Shown here: piece by piece, positions 17,290 through 26,276 of the stretch | Layout: each line of letters begins with the position of its first letter | Numbering within the stretch: the stretch's first letter is position 1 | The notes under the pieces: generated by a model | Told to the model about the DNA's origin: nothing | The model's input: the letters and a program-made list of their open reading frames with translations, nothing else | The model's database searches: none | Program-made: the position numbers and the translations under genes | NCBI RefSeq assembly: GCF_014192105.1 | Contig: NZ_JACHXK010000008.1 | Coordinates: 186,001 to 250,000, forward strand | Origin: Paenibacillus phyllosphaerae | GTDB taxonomy: Bacteria > Bacillota > Bacilli > Paenibacillales > Paenibacillaceae | DNA: 64,000 nucleotides | Direction of reading: 5' to 3'

Positions 17290-19590
17290 ATGAGATTATG
17301 GTACGACACGCAAGCAGATCATTGGAAGCAAGGGCTGCCTCTCGGCAATGGCAGGTTAGGCACCGTCGTCTATGGCGGAATCGCTCGTGAAACCTGGAGT
17401 TTATCCGAAATTACGTATTGGTCCGGCAAGGAGGAACGTACGCCTGCGGATTCGAAAGGGAAGGAAGATTTATCCGCGATGAGAGAGCTGTTCTTCGCCG
17501 GCAAATACGCGGAAGGCGAGGCGATCGCAAGCCGGGTTCTGCAAGCGGATAAGCAGAATTTCGGCACGAACATATCGTTGTGCGACGTGCAACTTTCATT
17601 GGACGGAGAAGGAGAGAGCTTCGAGCGCGAGCTGAATCTCGATGAATCGGTCTATCGCGCAACGAGCATGGAAGGGAAAGCGGTTAACCGCGAGGTCTTC
17701 GCTTCACATGCCGATAACGTCATCGCTGCTCGTCTGTGGAACGATGAACCGGGCGGCACTTCGTTCACGCTCCGGCTGGAAGGACGGACGACACGCTTCG
17801 CCGTTGAAACGAATGGCGCAGGAAGACTCGTATTCACCGGTCAAGCCGTCGAGACGATGCACAGCAACGGCGAATGCGGCGTCATGTGCCGCGGCGCGAT
17901 TCAAGTCGTGACGAGCAACGGGACGGTCAGCACAGAAGGCGATACGATTCGGGTCACGGGCGCCGATGAAGCATGGATCTACTGCGCGGCGGCTACGGAT
18001 TACCGGGCGGCGGACGATTCGTGGCAGAATGAGGCATTGCTTACGATCGGGCAAGCCGCGGACAAAGGTTATGAGCGTCTTCGCGCCAACCATATGGAGG
18101 ATTATCGTTCGCTATATACCAGAGTCGAAGCGGATTTCGGCGGCTCCAATGCGGACTCGCTTCCGCTCGACGAACGGATCCGGCAGCTTGCCGCAGACGG
18201 GGACGATCCGCAACTGTTCGCGCTATTCTTCCAATACGGGCGGTATCTGATGATTGCCGGCTCACGTTCGGATTCGCCGCTTCCGCTCCATCTGCAAGGA
18301 ATATGGAACGACGGGGAAGCGAACCGGATGGCATGGAGCTGCGATTATCATCTCGACGTGAATACGGAGATGAATTATTATCCCGCGGAAGCGGCAAACC
18401 TGGCGGAATGCCATAAGCCGCTCTTGAGGTACATTCAACATTTGGCTCAGGCGGGAGAAGCAACGGCTTCGGACTTCTATGGGTGCGAAGGGTGGACGGC
18501 TCACGTGTTCTCGAACGCCTGGGGATTCTCCGCGCCGGGATGGTATTTCTCTTGGGGATTGAACGTGACGGGTGGTCTGTGGATCGCAAGCCAGTTGCGC
18601 GATCATTATGAATTCGGACTGGATGATGAATTCCTGCGCGGGCAGGCTTATCCGGTGTTGAAAGAAGCGGCGAGGTTCTTCCTCGATTATATGGTCATCC
18701 ATCCGGAAAAGGGCTGGCTCGTGACCGGTCCATCGAACTCGCCGGAGAACAGCTTCCACGTGCAGGGCAATCGCGATGCCAGCCATGCGTTATCCATGGG
18801 TCCGACGATGGATCAGTCGCTCATTCGCGCGCTGTTTACGTTCTTGCTGGAAGTCAGCGAACGTGTAGGCGAAGAGCAAGAGTTCCGGGAGAAACTGTCT
18901 GCCGCGATCGCGCTGCTGCCGCCGCTGCAGATCGGTCTTAACGGTCAACTGCAGGAGTGGCTGGAGGATTATGAGGAAGCGCAGCCGGACCATCGGCATA
19001 TCTCGCACCTATATGGCCTGTATCCCGGCAATGAGATATCTCCGAACCGCACGCCAGCACTTAGTCAGGCTTCCCGCGTAACGCTGCAGGCGCGCAAACG
19101 GGAAGACGGCTTCGAAGACGTCGAATTCACGCTCGCCCAATTCGCGGCCAGCTATGCGAGACTGCATGACGGGGAATCCGCATACGAACATTTGTCATAC
19201 CTAATCGGCGAACTATGCTTCGATAATCTGCTCACCTATTCGAAGGCAGGCATTGCGGGCGCCGAGACGAATATCTTCGTTGCGGACGGCAATTTCGGCG
19301 GAACTTCCGCGATCGCGGAGATGCTGTTGCAAAGCCATGCAGGCGAGATTCATCTGCTCCCGGCGCTGCCAAGCAAGTGGGCCAGCGGCAGCGTAAAAGG
19401 ACTTCGGGCAAGAGGAAATGCGGAGGTCGATATCGTCTGGCGGGATGGCGAGCTGGTCGATGCCGTAGTCAAGGCATACTCAAGTGTGGACACCCAGCTT
19501 CGTTACGGAGACCGCGTCATCCCGATCTCGCTCACACCAGGCGGTTCCTATAGCTGGAAGGCAAGCGCGACGGTGCAGGAAGGACGATAA
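17290..19590 (+). CDS. GH95 alpha-L-fucosidase (or alpha-L-galactosidase)
   Basis: A 766-residue glycoside hydrolase of family 95. The family N-terminal domain begins immediately (WYDTQADHWKQGLPLGNGRLG) with no signal peptide, so the enzyme acts inside the cell on imported oligosaccharides. Catalytic elements: the acid Glu486 in PSNSPENSF, Asp666 in ADGNFGGTSAIAEML, and the Asn-rich substrate segment VNTEMNYYPAE (Asn358, Asn362). GH95 enzymes are inverting and release alpha-1,2-linked L-fucose, or in some cases L-galactose. It is the third gene of the operon and ends in a perfect terminator. Next to an SDR and a sugar-acid dehydratase it points to use of fucosylated plant or mucin glycans. 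Confidence 0.92.
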   Translation: MRLWYDTQADHWKQGLPLGNGRLGTVVYGGIARETWSLSEITYWSGKEERTPADSKGKEDLSAMRELFFAGKYAEGEAIASRVLQADKQNFGTNISLCDVQLSLDGEGESFERELNLDESVYRATSMEGKAVNREVFASHADNVIAARLWNDEPGGTSFTLRLEGRTTRFAVETNGAGRLVFTGQAVETMHSNGECGVMCRGAIQVVTSNGTVSTEGDTIRVTGADEAWIYCAAATDYRAADDSWQNEALLTIGQAADKGYERLRANHMEDYRSLYTRVEADFGGSNADSLPLDERIRQLAADGDDPQLFALFFQYGRYLMIAGSRSDSPLPLHLQGIWNDGEANRMAWSCDYHLDVNTEMNYYPAEAANLAECHKPLLRYIQHLAQAGEATASDFYGCEGWTAHVFSNAWGFSAPGWYFSWGLNVTGGLWIASQLRDHYEFGLDDEFLRGQAYPVLKEAARFFLDYMVIHPEKGWLVTGPSNSPENSFHVQGNRDASHALSMGPTMDQSLIRALFTFLLEVSERVGEEQEFREKLSAAIALLPPLQIGLNGQLQEWLEDYEEAQPDHRHISHLYGLYPGNEISPNRTPALSQASRVTLQARKREDGFEDVEFTLAQFAASYARLHDGESAYEHLSYLIGELCFDNLLTYSKAGIAGAETNIFVADGNFGGTSAIAEMLLQSHAGEIHLLPALPSKWASGSVKGLRARGNAEVDIVWRDGELVDAVVKAYSSVDTQLRYGDRVIPISLTPGGSYSWKASATVQEGR

Positions 19591-19602
19591 GATTCGTGCA
19601 GG

Positions 19603-19631
19603 CAACTACAGGTCAACTGTAGTTGTCTTTT
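19603..19631 (+). terminator. rho-independent terminator
   Basis: Perfect 9-bp stem CAACTACAG (19603-19611) / CTGTAGTTG (19617-19625), loop GTCAA, then a T-rich tract. It ends the fucosidase operon. Confidence 0.85.
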
Positions 19632-19666
19632 CCGTTTTACCGGGCGGCGGGTGATGAATATTCCGA

Positions 19667-19696
19667 TTGCGCAAGGCTTTACTGGCAATATATAGT
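19667..19696 (+). promoter_or_regulatory. putative promoter of the sensor/SBP1 unit
   Basis: TTGCGC (19667-19672) and TATAGT (19691-19696), 18 bases apart, just after the fucosidase terminator. The following sensor and binding-protein genes thus appear to be an independent transcription unit. Confidence 0.45.
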
Positions 19697-19727
19697 AAGC
19701 TTGAGAGAGGAATGAGGGGGAGTGCCA

Positions 19728-22013
19728 GTGGCGAAGGATTCCACAATTTTTCGCGGATTCTTGATCTCGTATATCGTGATTCTGATCATCCCGAGCATAG
19801 CCGGGTATATGTCTTACCGGACATCGATCTCGGTAACGCAGTCCATCTCCATCGAGAACAGCGTCACGCAGCTGCAGAAGAGCCAGCAGATGCTCGAGCG
19901 GCGGATGGCCGAGGTAGAAGGCTTCACTAGACAGCTCGCGCTCAATCAGGATCTCTATGTGCTTATGAACGAGAAGAAGCCGGCCAGCAACGAGAATGTG
20001 TACGGCATCTGGAAAATCATGAAGGAAGTCATGGTGTTCGGCCAGACGAACGATTTTCTCAAAAATTACTACATCTATCTGCATAACTATAATGTCGTCC
20101 TGACGCCTGGCTCCGCCTACTTTAGGCCCGAGCATTACTACGAGAACGCGCATTACCGCGATATGTCGCTTCAAGACTGGCAGACGAACATTCTCGGCCG
20201 CACGCATAGCCGCGAGATGATGCCGCTTACCCCGTTTATTACGAACGGAGGGGAAACATCCGTCATTTCGTATTTGCAATCGCTTCCATTAGACAGCTTC
20301 GGGGACGAAGCGCCTGCGACCGTCGTGATCCTCATCGATCAGAAAACCGTGGCAAGCCTGTTGACCGGCGTACGGGAGCGTTACGGCGGATGGACCTATG
20401 TGAGCGATTCGGAAGGGCATGCCATCAGCACGCAAGGCATCGAACCGGCGGCCATTGACGCGATGAACAGCGATGCCGGATTCGACGAAGGCAAGCAAAG
20501 CCAATTCTTCGGCGACGATCTGGTCATTACGATCCGTTCGGACTCGAACGGTTGGGTATATCGCGCCGGCATTCCCCGCGATGTGCTCATGAAGAACGCG
20601 AACGTCATCAAGTCGATCACATGGACGGTGACCGGCGCCGCCCTCGTCATCGGGCTTGGCATCGGTTGGGTGCTATCCCGCCGCAACAGCGCGCCGATTC
20701 ACCGGCTGCTGGGCATGATGCGGGAGCAGTTCGGCAAGGAAGCGCCAGCCGGGACGAACGCATACGATTTTCTGCAAGGGAATATATCCAGCATGATCAC
20801 GAACAGCAGATGGCTCGAGACGGAGCTTGAACGTCAGCTGCCTTTGATCCGCGACGCTTTCTTGAAACGTCTGCTTGCCGGAGAGTTCCAGTCGCGGGAG
20901 GAGATCCATGCGGCGGCCGAGCAGGCGGACCTTGACGATACTCCTACTTGCGGCTATGTCGGCATTCTTCGGATTCATGGCTACGCCGGCATGGAATCGG
21001 TTGAAGTGCTCCATGAGCTGAATACGGCCAGGCTGCTGCTGAAACAAAACTTGCGAGAGTTACTGCCGCATATTCTGTTGACGGATCTTAGCTCTGATCG
21101 GGTCGTCGCCATCGTGACGATCGAGGATGAGGCGAGCGGCAAGGCAGGCTTGGCGCAAATGATGGAGCCCTTCGTCGCTTCCATGTTCGGCGAATACAAA
21201 ATTTCGATTGACGGCGCGTTCGGTTCATTCTTCACTTCGGAGATGGAAGTAAGCCGTTCGTATGAGCAAGCGAAGGAGACAATGTCCCACGCGGAGTATT
21301 GGCAGCGCAAAGGATTCTTCTGGCATGACGATATCCGTCAGGAAAGCGCTACGTATTATTATCCGCTGGAGATGGAACTTCGTCTGATCAGCACGATACG
21401 CGCCGGGGAAGCGGAAGAAGCGAAGCGGATTATGCGATCGGTCATTCAACAGAATACCGAGCAGCGCGAATTGTCGCCGGAGATGGCCGGCCAATTGATC
21501 GTGGAAGTGAAGGGAACGCTGCTTAAGCTGCTCGATCAGAAGACGATTATGGAATCGCCGCATTTTGAAGCCGTCAAGGAACGGATTCTGGCCGTTGCGC
21601 TGCATGACTCCATTCCGGGCATGGAAGCCGAGCTGCTCGACATTAGCGAGACACTGTGCGGCATGATAGTGAGCAAGAAGCAGGATCTTCACAGCCAGAC
21701 GGTCGAGCAGATCAAGCAATACATTGCCGCCCATTATTCCGATGCGGAGTTAACGCTCTATCGGATTGCCGAGCAGGTGGAACGGCCGGAGAAATATATT
21801 TCGACGTTGTTCAAAGACGTCACGGGGACGAATCTATCCGACCATCTGGAGAATGTGCGCATGGATCAGGCTGCGGAATTGTTGAAACGTTCTTCGGTGA
21901 CGGTCGATGAGATTGCCGCAAGCGTCGGATATAACAGCTCCCATTCCTTCCGGCGCGCATTCAAGCGAGTGACCGGCGTATCGCCGAGCGTATATCGGCA
22001 ATCCTTCCAGTAG
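19728..22013 (+). CDS. membrane-anchored AraC-family regulator (YesS-like)
   Basis: A 761-residue one-component transmembrane regulator. TM1 (about 10-32) is followed by an extracellular Cache-like sensor (about 35-290), TM2 (about 295-320, VTGAALVIGLGIGWVLSRR), a cytosolic linker of about 300 residues and a C-terminal AraC DNA-binding domain (ELTLYRIAEQVERPEKYISTLFKDVTG...SVTVDEIAASVGYNSSHSFRRAFKRVTGVSPSVYR). GTG 19728 is preferred over GTG 19722 because GAGGGGG is then spaced seven bases away. It lies 16 bases ahead of the first binding-protein gene and presumably senses the imported sugar, directly or through the binding protein, and activates this island. The architecture matches Bacillus YesS. 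Confidence 0.9.
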   Translation: MAKDSTIFRGFLISYIVILIIPSIAGYMSYRTSISVTQSISIENSVTQLQKSQQMLERRMAEVEGFTRQLALNQDLYVLMNEKKPASNENVYGIWKIMKEVMVFGQTNDFLKNYYIYLHNYNVVLTPGSAYFRPEHYYENAHYRDMSLQDWQTNILGRTHSREMMPLTPFITNGGETSVISYLQSLPLDSFGDEAPATVVILIDQKTVASLLTGVRERYGGWTYVSDSEGHAISTQGIEPAAIDAMNSDAGFDEGKQSQFFGDDLVITIRSDSNGWVYRAGIPRDVLMKNANVIKSITWTVTGAALVIGLGIGWVLSRRNSAPIHRLLGMMREQFGKEAPAGTNAYDFLQGNISSMITNSRWLETELERQLPLIRDAFLKRLLAGEFQSREEIHAAAEQADLDDTPTCGYVGILRIHGYAGMESVEVLHELNTARLLLKQNLRELLPHILLTDLSSDRVVAIVTIEDEASGKAGLAQMMEPFVASMFGEYKISIDGAFGSFFTSEMEVSRSYEQAKETMSHAEYWQRKGFFWHDDIRQESATYYYPLEMELRLISTIRAGEAEEAKRIMRSVIQQNTEQRELSPEMAGQLIVEVKGTLLKLLDQKTIMESPHFEAVKERILAVALHDSIPGMEAELLDISETLCGMIVSKKQDLHSQTVEQIKQYIAAHYSDAELTLYRIAEQVERPEKYISTLFKDVTGTNLSDHLENVRMDQAAELLKRSSVTVDEIAASVGYNSSHSFRRAFKRVTGVSPSVYRQSFQ

Positions 22014-22029
22014 ACATCGGAGGTGGACC

Positions 22030-23682
22030 ATGAACCGGAATTGGATGACGTGCGCTGCCTTGCTCGTCGTCGTCGCTGTACTGCTCAATAGTTGCGCGGA
22101 ATCGCCGGCGAACTCACCGGAGCAAGGAACACTCTCAGAGGCCCCGGTGCCCATTCATGTATTCGCGCTGCAGGATGCGAGGCAGAACTTGGAGACGAGC
22201 TCGTTCACGCTCGATCTGGAGCAGAAGTATAACGTGAAATTCCAGTGGGAGACATATCCGTACGAAGGGGCCAAAGAGAAGCGTCAAATTTCGATCGCAA
22301 GCGGGAATTATCCGGACACGTACATGTTGACGGCATACATCGATCAATTCTCCAAGTCCGACGTGATGCGATATGGGAAGCAGGGGATATTCCTGCCGCT
22401 TAATGAGTTGATTGACGACTATGCGCCTCACATTAAAGCGGCATTCGAACAGAATGAGACGTTGCGCGCGCTAAATACCGCTCCTGACGGCCGGATCTAT
22501 GGGCTGGTCAGTTATAGCGATTGCTTCCACTGTTCTTATCCGAACAAAATGTGGCTGAATACCGACTGGTTAGCGAAGCTCGGGCTTGAGATGCCGACAA
22601 CGACGGAAGCGTTCAAACAAGTACTCAAAGCTTTCAAGACGCAGGATCCGAACGGGAACGGCCTGCGAGACGAAATTCCGCTCAGCGGATCGACCGAGGA
22701 TTTCGGGGTACGCATCATGCCGTTCCTGATGAATGGCTTCATCTATGATGACGACCGTAATTATATGCGATTGTCTGGCGGGAAAGTCGAATCTGTGGCG
22801 ACCACGCAGCAATGGCGCGAAGGGTTGGCGTATATCCGCTCGCTGTATGAAGAAGGGCTCATCGATCCCGGTGCCTTCACCCAGAGTGCCGATGCGTTCC
22901 GTCGTCTCGGCGATAACAGCGGGGATGAAATCCTCGGGGCCGGAGCAGCCATGCATCCGGACATCTTCGTCTCCGGCGACAATGGAAGCGGGCGATCCCG
23001 CCATTACAACACGGTGCCGCCTCTGACCGGACCCTATGCGAGTTACGCGGTGCACAATGAGGGAGGCATCGTCCCCGGCGCCAAATTCGTCATTACGAAT
23101 AAAGCGTCGAGGGAAGCGCAGATTGCCCTGATCCGGATGGTCGATTACACCTACACGACGGAGGGGCAGATTCACGCGGAGTCTGGGACCGAAGGTATCG
23201 GCTGGCGCAAACCGGAGCCGGGCGAGCGTGCGCTGGGTGAAGGAACCGCGCCTCAGGTCGCGTTCCTCTCGCCAGAAGCTGGCGAAGCGCCGAACAACAC
23301 GGGTTGGATCGGAACGGGACACTTCTATATGCCGCGCTCGTATCGGGAAAGCTGGGTGCAGGGCGATGATATTTATGCCCCGAATGGCTACGAGCGACGG
23401 CTTCAGGAAGCAACCCGGCTATATGCCGGACATGAGCCGAAGGAGATTTTCCCGTATTGGATGATCTGGGTTGATGAACAAGCTTCGCCAGAAGCAAGCG
23501 TCCTCGCGACGAATCTGAAGAGCTACATCGACCAGAGCGCGCTGCAGTTCATCACGGGCCAGCGCAGTCTAGACACGGGTTGGGAACGGTATGTGGAAGA
23601 GCTCGAGCAGATGGGATTGTCCAAGTATGTCGGGATTATGCAAAAAGGATACGATGCGTATATGGAACAGCAGGGGAAGTAG
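22030..23682 (+). CDS. extracellular sugar-binding lipoprotein 1 (LplA-like)
   Basis: A 550-residue CUT1 solute-binding protein. The lipoprotein signal ends LLNSC and a short low-complexity spacer follows. The body carries the large-SBP motifs EKRQISIASGNYPD, YIDQF and LNTDWLAKLGLEMP. It is a close paralogue of the second binding protein at 26277-27977: the two share, for example, CFHCSYPNKMWLN (Cys165 and Cys168 here), DPNGNG and SALQFITG-like blocks. GGAGGTGG precedes the ATG. It is transcribed with the YesS-like sensor and closed off by its own terminator, so it is separated from the permeases by a structured gap of about 600 bases. It could be a sensor-dedicated or second-specificity binding protein. 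Confidence 0.9.
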   Translation: MNRNWMTCAALLVVVAVLLNSCAESPANSPEQGTLSEAPVPIHVFALQDARQNLETSSFTLDLEQKYNVKFQWETYPYEGAKEKRQISIASGNYPDTYMLTAYIDQFSKSDVMRYGKQGIFLPLNELIDDYAPHIKAAFEQNETLRALNTAPDGRIYGLVSYSDCFHCSYPNKMWLNTDWLAKLGLEMPTTTEAFKQVLKAFKTQDPNGNGLRDEIPLSGSTEDFGVRIMPFLMNGFIYDDDRNYMRLSGGKVESVATTQQWREGLAYIRSLYEEGLIDPGAFTQSADAFRRLGDNSGDEILGAGAAMHPDIFVSGDNGSGRSRHYNTVPPLTGPYASYAVHNEGGIVPGAKFVITNKASREAQIALIRMVDYTYTTEGQIHAESGTEGIGWRKPEPGERALGEGTAPQVAFLSPEAGEAPNNTGWIGTGHFYMPRSYRESWVQGDDIYAPNGYERRLQEATRLYAGHEPKEIFPYWMIWVDEQASPEASVLATNLKSYIDQSALQFITGQRSLDTGWERYVEELEQMGLSKYVGIMQKGYDAYMEQQGK

Positions 23683-23804
23683 GGGGTGCGAGTACACAGG
23701 TGTAAGCGTTCGGGATTAGCGAGTGTTACAGGTAGCGGAATAGGTACTTCTTTACTTGGATGAAGTACGACGTACGCTGAGAAGAACACAACAAAAATGA
23801 TTGT

Positions 23805-23846
23805 AAGCTTGCAAAGTCGAGATACTCGACGGCGCAAGCTTTTTTA
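23805..23846 (+). terminator. rho-independent terminator after binding protein 1
   Basis: AAGCTTGC (23805-23812) pairs with GCAAGCTT (23834-23841); an inner GTCGAG/CTCGAC stem extends it, and six Ts follow. The transcript of sensor and binding protein 1 ends here. Confidence 0.85.
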
Positions 23847-23859
23847 CTTTGTAGTGAAG

Positions 23860-24253
23860 TTAGCGTGTCCACAAAGTGGACGTCAAGCGAGAGTCAGCAC
23901 GCAATGCGCATCAAGCGCATAACGCCCAGGTCACCTCCCAAGGCATCAACGCCGCGAACGAAGCTCGGCCAAGAGCTTTGTACCTTCGAGCGGAAGAGGT
24001 ACACTTCCGCTCCGCAGGGTACAAAAGCGGTCCACCGCCGAAAGGACAGATCGAAGACGGCCGCGTAACAACTTCGCCTATTCTGGGTGTCCAGAGGGCC
24101 GGGGCCCTTGGAATCCCCTGGCGAGGGGACTTAGGGGTGGTAAATAGCGAGGGGGAAGGGGGAGGGGAATCCTCATATGTACGCCCATATCCCGAAGTGT
24201 ACCTACCCGAGCAGCGCCGATTACCGCTAATATCGTGGTGTGGAAGCGTTATC
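23860..24253 (+). ncRNA. structured, G-rich leader or repeat element of unknown type
   Basis: No gene is recognised between the terminator and the permease, but the stretch is dense in hairpins: GTCCAC/GTGGAC (23867-23881); ATGCGC/GCGCAT (23904-23920); a two-part stem TTTGTACC/GGTACAAA (23977-23984, 24018-24025) enclosing GAGCGGAAG/CTTCCGCTC (23988-23996, 24004-24012); AGGGCC/GGCCCT (24095-24108); and TCCCC/GGGGA (24114-24129). A run of G tracts (24125-24166) could form a G-quadruplex. Several reading frames on both strands are free of stops, as often seen in GC-rich repeats. It may be a structured 5' leader, a dispersed genomic repeat, or both; its base composition differs from its neighbours. 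Confidence 0.4.
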
Positions 24254-25255
24254 ATGCAAGGTTGCGAACGTACTTTGGGAGGGATTGCTCTGAATGCAGA
24301 AATCGTAGCGGAGAAACCGGTACAGGGGACTCGGCCGTCGCGCCGCCGTTCCGGTACAGCCATCCGCAGCTTCAAAAAACATTGGCAGCTCTATTTGCTC
24401 GTCTTGCCGCCAGTCTTGTTCTTCCTCATCTTCAAATACTACCCGATGCTCAATGCCGTCCTTGCCTTCAAAGACTACAACGTCATCAAAGGCATATGGG
24501 GAAGCCCTTGGGTAGGGATGAGGAACTTCCGGCTCTTCTTCGAGAACCCGATCTTCTGGGATCTGATCAAGAACACGATCTTCTTAAGCGGCTACCTGCT
24601 GCTGGCGGGATTCCCGATCCCGCTCTTGCTTGCGCTCATGCTCAATGAAGTGCGCAGCGGCAAGTTCAAGCGACTCGTGCAGATGGTTACCTTCGCGCCG
24701 TATTTTATCTCCACGGTCGTCATGGTCTCCATGATTATGCTTTTCCTGGCGCCGAGATTGGGATTCGTGAACGTGCTCTTGAATAACATGGGTCTCGATT
24801 CGATCAACTTCCTTGGCGAGCCAGGCATGTTCCGATCCATCTATGTCTGGTCGGATATTTGGCAGACGGCCGGATACACCGCGGTCATCTACCTCGCCGC
24901 GCTATCGGGGATTGATCCGACGCTCTATGAGGCGGCGAAGGTGGATGGGGCATCGCGTGCCCAGAAAATTTTCCACGTCGATCTGCCGGGCATCCTGCCT
25001 ACGATCGTCATCGTCCTCATTCTGAACGTTGGCAACGTGATGGCGATCGGCTTCGAGAAGGTGTATCTGCTGCAGAACCCGCTGAACCTTGTCAATTCGG
25101 AGATTATCTCCACCTACGTCTACAGCATCGGACTGTTGAACGCCAATTACAGCTTCGCGACGGCGGTGGGCTTGTTCAATTCGGTCATTAACTTGATCCT
25201 GCTCGTGCTGGTGAACAGTCTCGCCAAGCGATTTTCCAACAATAGTCTGTGGTAG
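24254..25255 (+). CDS. ABC sugar transporter permease (LplB-like)
   Basis: Up to 333 residues with six predicted membrane segments and the EAA loop EAAKVDGASRAQKIFHVDLP that docks the ATPase. It is the first inner-membrane subunit of a CUT1 importer, paired with the next gene and served by the binding proteins on either side. The start is uncertain. ATG 24254 has only a weak GGAAG upstream. A strong GGGAGGG (24278-24283) lies six bases ahead of an in-frame CTG (24290), which gives a 321-residue protein of more usual N-terminal length. The frame stays open to 23876, but that extension reads through the structured element and is not believed. No ATPase gene is present. Confidence 0.88.
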   Translation: MQGCERTLGGIALNAEIVAEKPVQGTRPSRRRSGTAIRSFKKHWQLYLLVLPPVLFFLIFKYYPMLNAVLAFKDYNVIKGIWGSPWVGMRNFRLFFENPIFWDLIKNTIFLSGYLLLAGFPIPLLLALMLNEVRSGKFKRLVQMVTFAPYFISTVVMVSMIMLFLAPRLGFVNVLLNNMGLDSINFLGEPGMFRSIYVWSDIWQTAGYTAVIYLAALSGIDPTLYEAAKVDGASRAQKIFHVDLPGILPTIVIVLILNVGNVMAIGFEKVYLLQNPLNLVNSEIISTYVYSIGLLNANYSFATAVGLFNSVINLILLVLVNSLAKRFSNNSLW

Positions 25256-25266
25256 AAGGAGCGTAA

Positions 25267-26169
25267 GTGCCCATGGCAACGATGAAAAGAACGATCAGGG
25301 AGTCCTCGGGCGACCGGCTCTTCATGATCGTCGTGTATACGATATTGACGCTTGTGCTGATCGCGGTGATCTATCCGCTGATCTACATCGTGAGCAGCTC
25401 GATCAGCTCGCCGCAGGCCGTCACTTCGGGGAAAGTGTGGCTGTGGCCGGTCGATATCTCGTTCCAAGGTTTCAAGACGCTGCTGGCCACTCCTCAGATT
25501 ATTACCGGCTACGGCAACTCGCTGTTCTATACAGCGGTCGGGACGTTCATCAGCGTCGCGTTGACGGTCATGATCGCGTATCCGCTCTCGCGCAAAACGT
25601 TCTTCGGACGCAATGCGCTCATGATGCTCATCACCTTCACGATGATTTTCAGCGGCGGCCTCATTCCGACCTATATGGTCGTCAAAGAGCTGCATATGAT
25701 CGACACGCGCTGGGCGCTGCTTATCCCGAACGCCATCTGGGTATGGCAGGTCATCATCGCCCGCTCGTTCTTCCTCTCTTCGATTCCGGAGGAGCTGATC
25801 GAAGCGAGCGAGATGGACGGCTGCAGCGATCTTCGCTTCATCTGGAGCGTCGTCCTTCCGTTATCGAAGCCGATCCTGGCCGTACTCGTGCTGATGTATG
25901 CCGTAGGCCAGTGGAATGCGTATTTCGACGCGCTCATCTATCTGAAATCAGCCGACCTGTTCCCGCTGCAGCTTGTCCTGCGCAGTATCATCATCCAGAA
26001 CAACAGCTCGGGATTGATGGACGCGATGAAGATGGTCGAGCGCCAACAGCTTGCGGAGCTGCTCAAGTACGCCTTGATCGTCGTCGCCACGCTGCCGGTG
26101 CTTATCATTTATCCGTTCGTGCAGCGGTATTTCGTCCAAGGGATGCTCGTCGGTTCGGTGAAAGGCTGA
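25267..26169 (+). CDS. ABC sugar transporter permease (LplC/YtcP-like)
   Basis: A 300-residue second permease of the CUT1 importer, with six membrane segments and the EAA motif IEASEMDGCSDLRFIWSVVLPLSKP; it ends with the typical FVQGMLVGSVKG. It starts 11 bases after the first permease. GTG 25267 is five bases behind AAGGAG; ATG 25273 is the alternative. Together with the LplB-like partner it forms the membrane channel. In Gram-positive bacteria such importers borrow the common MsmX-type ATPase, and none is encoded here. Confidence 0.93.
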   Translation: MPMATMKRTIRESSGDRLFMIVVYTILTLVLIAVIYPLIYIVSSSISSPQAVTSGKVWLWPVDISFQGFKTLLATPQIITGYGNSLFYTAVGTFISVALTVMIAYPLSRKTFFGRNALMMLITFTMIFSGGLIPTYMVVKELHMIDTRWALLIPNAIWVWQVIIARSFFLSSIPEELIEASEMDGCSDLRFIWSVVLPLSKPILAVLVLMYAVGQWNAYFDALIYLKSADLFPLQLVLRSIIIQNNSSGLMDAMKMVERQQLAELLKYALIVVATLPVLIIYPFVQRYFVQGMLVGSVKG

Positions 26170-26276
26170 TCCGGTTACTGTCACTGCTTGAAAGGGGAGA
26201 TGGCTATTTAGATGGGGGTCAGATCGGCGAGATGAATCAACCTGCAGACAAATTTAGCGAAGAGGGAGCGATTCAC

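Noticed and set aside
23702-23715. cre-like word TGTAAGCGTTCGGG after binding protein 1
   Set aside because: The first ten bases fit but the last three key positions do not, and it lies just upstream of a terminator rather than at a promoter.
23876-24253. N-terminal extension of the LplB-like permease
   Set aside because: The frame is open but reads through hairpins and a G-rich tract, has no ribosome binding site at its start and would add over 120 hydrophilic residues before a permease.
25437-26276. N-terminal extension of binding protein 2
   Set aside because: It overlaps the second permease in another frame; the lipoprotein signal and ribosome binding site fix the start at 26277.
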